NCBI GenBank assembly: GCA_002294285.1
Contig: DBFL01000081.1
Coordinates: forward strand, 597-7,212
Length of the DNA: 6,616 nt
Direction of reading: 5' to 3'
From: Candidatus Neomicrothrix sp. UBA881
GTDB lineage: Bacteria; Actinomycetota; Acidimicrobiia; Acidimicrobiales; MedAcidi-G1
Part shown: piece by piece, positions 1 to 5,162 of the stretch
Layout: each line of letters begins with the position of its first letter
How positions within the stretch are numbered: position 1 is the stretch's first letter
Program-made: the position numbers and the translations under genes
Notes under the pieces: model-generated
What the model was told of the DNA's origin: nothing
Database searches by the model: none
What the model saw: the letters and a program-made list of their open reading frames with translations, nothing else

Positions 1-551
1 TCCAAAAAATTTTCAACCTCAGCTTGCTCTAAGATGAAAACCCCGTCTCCGTAAATGGGCCCGTTTTCACCCACTTTTGGTTTAGCATGTTCGCTAGCAA
101 GTTTCGACAAGAACTTATTTACAGAAACACCGACACTGCATCTAAGTCCCTCTTTGTCAAATATGGTGTTTCTGATTTTATGAGCTACCGCCTCAGGTGT
201 TCCATGGATCCTTCTTACCCCTCCTATATCTAAAAAAGCCTCGTCTAGGGAAAGAGGTTCAACCAATGGAGTAAAACTTTGCAATATCGTCATTATCCTC
301 CGGCTTACCTGAACGTAATATTCATAATCTCCTGAAATGAAAATCAGATCTTTACAAAGCCTCCTTGCCCTTCTGGAAGGCATAGCAGAATAAATACCGA
401 AGGAGCGAGCTTCGTAGGAAGCTGCGGCAACCACTCCTCGATTGCCAGTACCACCCACAACAACCGGCTTGCCAATCAATTCTGGATTTCGAAGTAATTC
501 AACTGAGGCAAAAAAAGCATCCATGTCCACATGAAGCATTGACGACGTCAT
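1..551 (-). CDS. dinB: DNA polymerase IV (DinB, Y-family translesion polymerase), 3' part cut by window edge
   Basis: Y-family polymerase that copies past damaged template bases, acting at stalled forks with the sliding clamp. The window holds 183 codons, covering the palm and fingers region. The thumb end, little finger and any clamp-binding tail lie beyond position 1. Visible motifs: HVDMDAFF near the N-terminus with the metal ligand D9 and the aromatic steric-gate pair F13/F14; SYEAR at 45-49; SLDEAFLD at 101-108 with catalytic D103 and E104; and SVGVSVNKFLSKLAS further on. These match DinB rather than UmuC or Rev1. The start chosen is the ATG at 551, which overlaps the stop codon of the upstream Nudix gene (ATGA), so translation is probably coupled. 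A second ATG four codons later (M5) fits the family N-terminus equally well. No strong Shine-Dalgarno sequence is seen. The reading frame is intact to the edge. Confidence 0.95.
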   Translation of the reverse strand, partial: MTSSMLHVDMDAFFASVELLRNPELIGKPVVVGGTGNRGVVAAASYEARSFGIYSAMPSRRARRLCKDLIFISGDYEYYVQVSRRIMTILQSFTPLVEPLSLDEAFLDIGGVRRIHGTPEAVAHKIRNTIFDKEGLRCSVGVSVNKFLSKLASEHAKPKVGENGPIYGDGVFILEQAEVENFL

Positions 552-1072
552 GATGTTCGTTCCACAATTAGTTTTTTGTCTTTACTTACAGTCGCCCGAT
601 AAGCAAACATCCTCTCTTCAGGAAGCTCACCATACATATAGGCAGTGAGTGGTTCTCTAACCCAAATTGGAGAAGCTTCTAACTTTGTCTCACATTGTTT
701 TCGAGAGAAAAATTCAGCATTTTCTACAATTCCGTCCGGATCAGTAAAAACAAATGAACCACTCCACTTCAGAGCTTCAAAAACCTCAACATGTAAGAAC
801 ATATTTTGCGTTGCAAAATCTACTTCAACTGCATAAACCGCCTCCGACCAACCTGATGCCTGTAAGCCAGTTTCTTCGAAAACTTCCCTCCCTAAAGCAG
901 TGATCGCATCTTCCCCATCATCGATCACACCTCCCGGAGGGCTCCAATCCAGCCCTCCTTTTTTTTTCACATTTGAACTGCCTCTGCGCCGATTAGCTAC
1001 CAACAAAATGTCATCATCCTTTCGAATAATTCCTCCAACCACTGACCACTTTCGAAGCGAATTATTTTCCAT
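548..1072 (-). CDS. Nudix (MutT-type) hydrolase
   Basis: A cytoplasmic hydrolase of nucleoside diphosphates linked to another moiety; the exact substrate cannot be read from the sequence. The 174-residue protein has a perfect Nudix box (G-x5-E-x7-REU-x-EE-x-G-U) at residues 48-70: G48, E54, R62, E63, E66, E67, G69, L70. E63, E66 and E67 are the expected Mg2+ ligands. The N-terminal strand (VVGGIIRKDDDILLVANRR) and WSPPGG just before the box are typical of the fold. It is the first gene of a two-gene unit with dinB, so oxidised or damaged dNTPs are an attractive substrate, but this is inferred from position only. The ATG at 1072 has no clear ribosome-binding site. Codons 36-38 form an A9 tract next to a hairpin (see separate entries). 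A one-base slip there would hit a stop before the Nudix box is complete. Confidence 0.93.
   Translation of the reverse strand: MENNSLRKWSVVGGIIRKDDDILLVANRRRGSSNVKKKGGLDWSPPGGVIDDGEDAITALGREVFEETGLQASGWSEAVYAVEVDFATQNMFLHVEVFEALKWSGSFVFTDPDGIVENAEFFSRKQCETKLEASPIWVREPLTAYMYGELPEERMFAYRATVSKDKKLIVERTS
936..967 (+). terminator. Intrinsic terminator structure antisense inside the Nudix gene
   Basis: On the plus strand an 8-bp perfect stem (GGAGGGCT at 936-943, AGCCCTCC at 951-958) encloses a 7-nt loop (CCAATCC) and is followed at once by nine T residues (959-967). This is the canonical form of a Rho-independent terminator, acting on transcripts that run antisense to dinB and the Nudix gene. The bases also encode conserved Nudix residues (KKKGGLDWSPP), so the structure may be partly a by-product of coding. 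No plus-strand gene ends near it. The structure is certain; its activity is inferred. Confidence 0.5.
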
Positions 1073-1155
1073 ATGATTTTGTTTCGTAAATTAATTGATT
1101 TCGACTTGTAGCCTAAAGTTAGCATCACTCTCAAGAACACAACAGGAGTATCTTT
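1073..1155. promoter_or_regulatory. Divergent intergenic spacer between the Nudix-dinB unit and the membrane-protein/suhB unit
   Basis: This 83-bp AT-rich spacer separates two divergent units and should hold both promoters. For the rightward unit only a weak match is seen: TTGATT at 1095-1100 and TAGCAT at 1120-1125 with a 19-nt gap. A good Shine-Dalgarno (AGGAG, 1144-1148) sits 7 nt before the GTG at 1156. No actinobacterial-type LexA box (GAAC-N4-GTTC-like) was found, so SOS control of dinB is not supported by this spacer. Confidence 0.5.
1105..1134 (-). promoter_or_regulatory. Candidate promoter of the Nudix-dinB unit
   Basis: On the minus strand TTGAGA (1134-1129, five of six matches to TTGACA) is followed after 18 nt by TACAAG (1110-1105, four of six matches to TATAAT). 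Transcription would begin near 1098 and give a leader of roughly 25 nt before the ATG at 1072. This is a consensus match by eye only, and such matches are common in AT-rich DNA. Confidence 0.3.
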
Positions 1156-1431
1156 GTGCAATCGTCTCCAGTCCCGTCTGTAAAAGCAAGAGTCCTAGCA
1201 GTTGTCGGAATTACCATCTCTGGACTATCCGGAGGATTAGTTGGCTATGCCGTCACAGATCTGCAGTGTGAAAACAGTTGTAATTCACTCGCCGGATCCA
1301 TCGGACTAGCTTCAGCACTATTTGCAGCTATAGGAGTTTCAATCGTCACAAATCTTGCACTTAAAGCTATGGCGGAGTGGAAAACAAATGAAAAGCAACA
1401 GTCGATTCGGGAAAGATACCCAGTTGAATAA
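1156..1431 (+). CDS. Small two-helix membrane protein, function unknown
   Basis: I do not recognise the family. The 91-residue protein has two hydrophobic segments, about residues 12-33 and 47-70, joined by a short polar loop. Positive residues flank the pair (K10 and R12 before it; K70, K76 and K80 after it), which predicts a hairpin with both ends in the cytoplasm and the loop outside. The loop carries C38 and C42 in a CENSC (Cx3C) arrangement, so a disulfide or metal site is possible. The first helix is glycine-rich (GLSGGLVG, 23-30), as in helix-packing motifs. The start is GTG, supported by AGGAG at 1144-1148 with 7-nt spacing. The 3' end overlaps the phosphatase gene by 44 bp, or by 8 bp if that gene starts at the later TTG, so the two are probably co-transcribed. 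Confidence 0.75.
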   Translation: MQSSPVPSVKARVLAVVGITISGLSGGLVGYAVTDLQCENSCNSLAGSIGLASALFAAIGVSIVTNLALKAMAEWKTNEKQQSIRERYPVE

Positions 1432-2278
1432 AAACTCACTTGAAGAAGATATAAGACTCCTTGCTTCTGATATAGCCATAAAAATTGGTAAAGAAGTAGA
1501 AAATAAAGTCGGTTCCTCCCATCAAGTCAGTTCCAAAAGTTCAGTGACAGATATGGTTACTGAAATTGATGAATGGGCTGAAAAAGAAATCGCAGAACAC
1601 ATTTCCACGCACAGACCTGAAGACGAAATCATATGCGAAGAAGGAACCTACGTATCCGGAGAGAACGCAGTCAAATGGCTGATCGACCCGATAGATGGTA
1701 CGACAAATTTTATATACGGGCATCCTGGATTTTCAATATCGCTTGGAGTGGAAATCAACAATAAAACTGAAGTCGGTGCTCTTTACGCCCCCTTACTAGG
1801 CGAACTATTCAGTGCTTCATCTAGCCATGGGACAAAACGGAATGGAGAAACGGTTGAAGTCAGTAAAACAAAAAATCTATCGAGAGCTTTGATAGCAACC
1901 GGATTTTCTTACAACTCAAAATATCGTGAAACTCAAGCAAAGAATCTAACTGGCATACTCCCCAACGTTCGGGACATCCGTCGAATAGGAGGTGCTGCAT
2001 TTGATCTGGCATCTGTGGCATGCGGACGCGTGGATGCATTTTTTGAATATGGTCTTTCACCATGGGATATCTCCGCTGGCCATGCTTTAGTCAAACACGC
2101 CGGCGGGAAAGTGGTGACCATAGATAGAGGTGGCTTAGATGAATCCAAAAATGCAGATATAAAGATTCTTGACAGAGCTTCGAATATTTCAAAAACAGCG
2201 ATCACTGTAGCAGCCTCAGAACTTCTGATTGATCAGGTAGTCGAACTGATAATCAAAAGTCAAAACACTTCAAAATAG
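1388..2278 (+). CDS. suhB: Inositol monophosphatase family protein (SuhB-like)
   Basis: Mg2+-dependent, Li+-sensitive-type phosphatase of small phosphorylated metabolites, most likely myo-inositol 1-phosphate. The numbers here count from the ATG at 1388 (296 aa). Metal ligands are in CEEG (E84/E85), in DPIDGT (D100, D103, T105) and in WD at 226-227 (D227), followed by AGG of the C-terminal motif. An upstream TDMVTEID segment is also typical. The stretch from ATGFSY through RDIRRIGGAAFDLASVACGRVDA reads like actinobacterial SuhB. Related enzymes (HisN histidinol-phosphatase, ImpA, CysQ) share these motifs, so the substrate is less sure than the fold. Start choice: ATG 1388 has GGAG at 1374-1377, 10 nt upstream. 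An in-frame TTG at 1424 would give only an 8-bp overlap with the preceding gene and a more usual N-terminus. A TTG at 1355 is also in frame but poorly supported. Inositol matters in actinobacteria for phosphatidylinositol and mycothiol. Confidence 0.9.
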   Translation: MKSNSRFGKDTQLNKNSLEEDIRLLASDIAIKIGKEVENKVGSSHQVSSKSSVTDMVTEIDEWAEKEIAEHISTHRPEDEIICEEGTYVSGENAVKWLIDPIDGTTNFIYGHPGFSISLGVEINNKTEVGALYAPLLGELFSASSSHGTKRNGETVEVSKTKNLSRALIATGFSYNSKYRETQAKNLTGILPNVRDIRRIGGAAFDLASVACGRVDAFFEYGLSPWDISAGHALVKHAGGKVVTIDRGGLDESKNADIKILDRASNISKTAITVAASELLIDQVVELIIKSQNTSK

Positions 2279-2299
2279 AATGTAAAAACACTTAAAAAT
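2262..2299 (+). repeat. Short direct repeat spanning the suhB stop codon
   Basis: AAAACACTTCAAAAT (2262-2276) and AAAACACTTAAAAAT (2285-2299) match at 14 of 15 positions with a 23-bp period. The first copy lies in the last codons of the phosphatase gene and the second just after its stop. It could be a small tandem duplication or a protein-binding site. No terminator hairpin accompanies it. Confidence 0.5.
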
Positions 2300-2387
2300 C
2301 AAGAATCTCTCTAGGAATCTGAAATAAGAAAGAATTTCAATTACCCCAAATGCCACAAAGCAGCAATAAATAAGGCAACATTAGAGT
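2279..2387 (+). promoter_or_regulatory. Intergenic region upstream of the mtrA-like operon
   Basis: A 109-bp AT-rich spacer. It contains a direct repeat GAATCT (2303-2308 and 2315-2320, 12-bp period) and a small inverted repeat TGAAAT/ATTTCA (2320-2325 and 2334-2339, 8-nt loop), which could be operator sites. No convincing terminator for suhB is present, so read-through into the two-component genes is possible. A promoter is expected but no clear -35/-10 pair was found; an A/T-rich run near 2365-2373 could serve as a -10 with a very short leader. The Shine-Dalgarno before the ATG at 2388 is poor (AAGG at 2372-2375, 12 nt away). Confidence 0.4.
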
Positions 2388-3071
2388 ATGAGTGTAAGGA
2401 TTCTCACGGTAGAGGATGACGAAAGAATTAGAACAGCTGTAAGTCTCGCCCTTCAAGAGGAAGGTTGGGAGGTTGAAGAGACCTCAAATGGTGAAGATGC
2501 ATTAGCTTCGTTTTCGAGGCATCCTAGCGATGTCGTTCTAATAGACATCATGCTTCCTGGGATTGATGGATTTGAGGTCTGCAGGAAAATTAGACGTCTG
2601 GGTGACGTGCCAATCGTAATGGTTACCGCCCGAGCTGATAGTCATGATGTTGTCGCTGGATTAGAAGCAGGGGCAGATGATTATCTCAGGAAACCTTTCG
2701 ATCCAAAAGAATTATCGGCGCGCGTTAGAGCTCTTCTTAGACGCTCTAAAACAGTCGGTGCACCTTCAAATTTCACATTTGACCAACTCGAAATAATTGC
2801 CGATGAAGGAATGGTGAGAATCGCCGGTAAAGAAGTTCACCTAACACGTACGGAATTTAAGCTTTTAGTCGAACTAGCAAGCAACAACGGAAAAGTTCTA
2901 AGTCGCGAAGATCTACTAGAAAGAGTTTGGGGTTATGACTATTTTGGAGATAGCAGGCTTGTAGACGTTCACGTCAGGAGGCTTAGAACAAAAGTTGAAA
3001 TCGATCCTGCTAATCCTAAGTACGTAGTAACAGTTCGAGGGATGGGTTACAAACTTCAAACTCAATTTTAG
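2388..3071 (+). CDS. mtrA: OmpR/PhoB-family response regulator, MtrA-like
   Basis: A cytoplasmic DNA-binding regulator of 227 residues, the normal family length. The receiver domain (about 3-118) has the acidic pair D10/D11, the phospho-acceptor D53 (in IDIMLPG), T80 and K102 (in RKPF), so it should be phosphorylatable. A winged-helix output domain (about 126-224) includes LTRTEFKLL, VDVHVRRLRTK (recognition helix region) and the C-terminal wing RGMGYKL. It lies 24 nt upstream of its presumed partner kinase, which is itself followed by a GerMN lipoprotein. That order matches mtrA-mtrB-lpqB of actinobacteria, where the system governs cell-wall and division genes. The family is certain; MtrA orthology comes mainly from context and could instead be a related regulator of the same subfamily. 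Autoregulation through the upstream repeats is possible. Confidence 0.92.
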   Translation: MSVRILTVEDDERIRTAVSLALQEEGWEVEETSNGEDALASFSRHPSDVVLIDIMLPGIDGFEVCRKIRRLGDVPIVMVTARADSHDVVAGLEAGADDYLRKPFDPKELSARVRALLRRSKTVGAPSNFTFDQLEIIADEGMVRIAGKEVHLTRTEFKLLVELASNNGKVLSREDLLERVWGYDYFGDSRLVDVHVRRLRTKVEIDPANPKYVVTVRGMGYKLQTQF

Positions 3072-3095
3072 TGCAGGCAATAGAGCTGAATACCT

Positions 3096-4517
3096 ATGTT
3101 AGATGAAGAAACCGAAACTCAAAGAAACAGCACTTACAGAATAAAGTTAGGTCTTCAAAGTAGAATTTCCTTATTTTTTGCAATCGGTGGTTTGCTTGTG
3201 TCGATTGGATTGTCCGGGGCGACTCTTGTACTCACGAGACAACAACTAGTTGAAAGTCGCGAGAACTCTGCTTCTGCCTTCGCATTAACCAACGCCACTC
3301 GCTTATCTAACCAGCTGACACCAGATTCATCCGTAGAAGATTTGCCTTCAATCGTTGATTCCATGACCAAAATAGAAGGTAGCCAGAGGCTTATAAGAAT
3401 AGGCGACGACTGGCTCCCATCTCAGGAGTTAGACAGAGAAGACTTGCCTCAGAACATCTTAAATCGTGTCTCTGAACTTGAAGCAGGCCAACTTAGAGCG
3501 GAAATCAATGGTAAAAGACGTTTAATTCTAGGCATTCCACTTCAAGTCTTCGATGCAGCCTATTTTGCAGTCGTTGATCTATCTGACTTGGAGAAAACAT
3601 TAAGCGACCTTCGGATAATCCTTTTTGGTGCAGGCACAGGCGTCACCTCTCTAGCCGCGCTTCTTGGCTGGTGGATAAGTAGACGAACACTAAGACCTTT
3701 GAGACGTGTTAGAGAAGCAGCAGAAGCAATTGCTGGCGGTCGATTAGATACGCGACTAATACCCCAAAGTGACCCAGATCTAAATCGTCTTTCCGAGTCA
3801 TTCAATGAAATGGCGAAAGCCTTAGAAGAACGAATACACAGAGACGCTCGGTTCGCTTCCGAAGTAAGTCACGAGCTAAGAAGCCCCTTAACAACCCTTA
3901 AAGCAAGCGTTGGAGTCCTTGAGTCGAGAAAAGGAGAACTTTCGGAACCATCACAAACTGCACTCGATCTTTTATCTAGAGACCTTGAACGTTTCAATCG
4001 CCTGGTTTCGGAACTTCTTGAGATATCAGGATATGACGCTGGAGCAGCGTCACTAGAACTAGAAGAAGTTAACGTCTACCAGTTCATAAGAGCCGCCACG
4101 CGAAACGATAACTCGATTAATTACGTACTACCTGAAAACGCTGACTCTTTGGTGATAAGAGTTGATAAAAGACGTTTGGCGAGAGCACTCTCCAACCTTT
4201 TAGACAATGCAAATCGCTACGGGTCAGGACCTACAGCTATCGAGGTTTTGAATACTGAAAGTACAATCAAAATCGCTGTGGAAGATAATGGGCCAGGCAT
4301 TTCAGAAGAGGAAAGGAAAATAATATTCGACCGTTTCTCACGAGGATCAAGTAGTGGACAACGCGGAGATGACGGAGGAACCGGTTTGGGACTAAGCCTA
4401 GTGCAAGAGGATGCTCGTCTCCATGGAGGAAGAGTGTGGGTTGAAGATATCAGTGTTACAAAATCCGAAACAGGCTCTAGGTTTGTTATTGAACTACCTT
4501 TAAGGGAAGAAGAGTGA
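3096..4517 (+). CDS. mtrB: Membrane sensor histidine kinase, MtrB-like
   Basis: A 473-residue inner-membrane sensor that autophosphorylates and signals to the regulator encoded just upstream. Order: a polar N-terminus; TM1 (about 24-46); an extracytoplasmic sensor of about 125 residues; TM2 (about 173-194); HAMP (about 195-247); dimerisation and phospho-acceptor region with H259 in SEVSHELRSP; then the ATPase domain with N367 and N371 (SNLLDNANRYG), DNGPG (397-401), the F box (FDRF, 411-414) and GGTGLGL (427-433). The C-terminal GLGLSLVQEDARLHGGRVW closely resembles the actinobacterial MtrB signature. It is shorter than the mycobacterial protein, mainly in the sensor part. The ATG at 3096 is the earliest possible start, since an in-frame stop lies at 3087-3089; its ribosome site is weak. 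Its stop overlaps the next gene's start (GTGA). All catalytic motifs are intact. Confidence 0.92.
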   Translation: MLDEETETQRNSTYRIKLGLQSRISLFFAIGGLLVSIGLSGATLVLTRQQLVESRENSASAFALTNATRLSNQLTPDSSVEDLPSIVDSMTKIEGSQRLIRIGDDWLPSQELDREDLPQNILNRVSELEAGQLRAEINGKRRLILGIPLQVFDAAYFAVVDLSDLEKTLSDLRIILFGAGTGVTSLAALLGWWISRRTLRPLRRVREAAEAIAGGRLDTRLIPQSDPDLNRLSESFNEMAKALEERIHRDARFASEVSHELRSPLTTLKASVGVLESRKGELSEPSQTALDLLSRDLERFNRLVSELLEISGYDAGAASLELEEVNVYQFIRAATRNDNSINYVLPENADSLVIRVDKRRLARALSNLLDNANRYGSGPTAIEVLNTESTIKIAVEDNGPGISEEERKIIFDRFSRGSSSGQRGDDGGTGLGLSLVQEDARLHGGRVWVEDISVTKSETGSRFVIELPLREEE

Positions 4518-5146
4518 ACGTGAAAAATTCCTTTCTGGCTATCCCAATGACGGTTGCAATCTTATTAACAGGATGCAGTATTCCTCTAGATGAAGAGCCA
4601 CGAGAACTCTCAATGAATCTCCCTGACGCTCTTCTACCTGCCGCTTCAACAACCACACAAGCACCGACACCAAACGAAACTGTAAAAATATTTCTTGCTA
4701 AAGCAAACGAAGATGGAGAAATGAAACTCGAACCAGTAAATCGAGAGATTTCAAGTGACGGTTCAATTAACGTTATTCTTGCCCAAGTTTTAGCAGGCCC
4801 AACTTTAGCGGAACAAGAAACGCAACTGGTTTCACCTTTCGCTGAAGGAAGTGAAGTTATCGGGGTTATTCACGAAGAAGCACTACTGGAAATCCATTTA
4901 GACAGCCTCGATGGTTTCCCTCAGGACGACTCAAAAAGTAACCGCCTTGCTTTCGCCATGTTGGTCTGTACCGCATCTGAACTAATTGCTGGCGCTGAGA
5001 TTTCTTACGTTCGAATAATGGTCAGGCAAAACGACTCCCTCGAAGCAATAAATGCGCCAGTAACTGATGGAGATCCTCCCGAAGAAGGAGCGCCTGTATT
5101 ATGTAGCAACTATGCGAGTTTTATGGAAGAAAACTATTTTTCATAA
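4514..5146 (+). CDS. GerMN-domain lipoprotein, reduced LpqB-like
   Basis: An exported lipoprotein of 210 residues. The signal peptide has a basic N-terminus, a hydrophobic core and a lipobox LTGC with the lipidated cysteine C21. A Thr/Pro/Ala-rich linker follows (about 40-55), then a GerMN-type domain (about 56-175). Recognisable parts of the latter are a starting TVKIFLAK strand, ILAQVLAGPT, SPFAEGSEVIGV, ALLEIHLD, and a Q/N-R-LAFAMLVCTASEL helix followed by SYVRIMV. C152 and C197 could pair. In actinobacteria the gene after mtrB is lpqB, a much larger GerMN plus beta-propeller lipoprotein that modulates MtrB. Here only the GerMN part exists, ending at a normal stop. The GTG start overlaps the kinase stop (GTGA) and has a purine-rich AAGGGAAGAAGA just upstream, so coupling is likely. 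A role as sensor accessory is inferred from position. Confidence 0.88.
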   Translation: MNVKNSFLAIPMTVAILLTGCSIPLDEEPRELSMNLPDALLPAASTTTQAPTPNETVKIFLAKANEDGEMKLEPVNREISSDGSINVILAQVLAGPTLAEQETQLVSPFAEGSEVIGVIHEEALLEIHLDSLDGFPQDDSKSNRLAFAMLVCTASELIAGAEISYVRIMVRQNDSLEAINAPVTDGDPPEEGAPVLCSNYASFMEENYFS

Positions 5147-5150
5147 ATAG

Positions 5151-5157
5151 AAAGGAA
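5151..5157 (+). promoter_or_regulatory. Ribosome-binding site that fixes the glpK start
   Basis: AAAGGAA lies 5 nt before the TTG at 5163. In the glpK frame a stop (TAG, 5148-5150) sits just upstream and no ATG or GTG occurs between it and the conserved N-terminal motif, so TTG 5163 is the only plausible start. Confidence 0.7.
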
Positions 5158-5162
5158 TTGCA

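Noticed and set aside
670..679. 10-bp palindrome AGAAGCTTCT
   Set aside because: It is an isolated palindrome inside the Nudix coding region, with no partner site or promoter nearby; probably chance.
645..836. Plus-strand open frame inside the Nudix gene
   Set aside because: It lies fully antisense to a well-supported Nudix gene, has no ribosome site and shows no recognisable protein features.
1073..1155. LexA (SOS) operator upstream of the Nudix-dinB unit
   Set aside because: I looked for paired GAAC/GTTC half-sites on both strands of the spacer and saw none with proper spacing.
1860..2205. Two overlapping minus-strand open frames inside suhB
   Set aside because: Both are antisense to a gene with all family motifs intact; their compositions look like reverse-strand shadows.
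2320..2339. Terminator for suhB
   Set aside because: The TGAAAT/ATTTCA hairpin has only six AT-rich pairs and no T tract after it, too weak for an intrinsic terminator.
3155..3805. Minus-strand open frames inside the mtrB-like kinase
   Set aside because: They are antisense to a continuous kinase frame, with no start signal and no motif.
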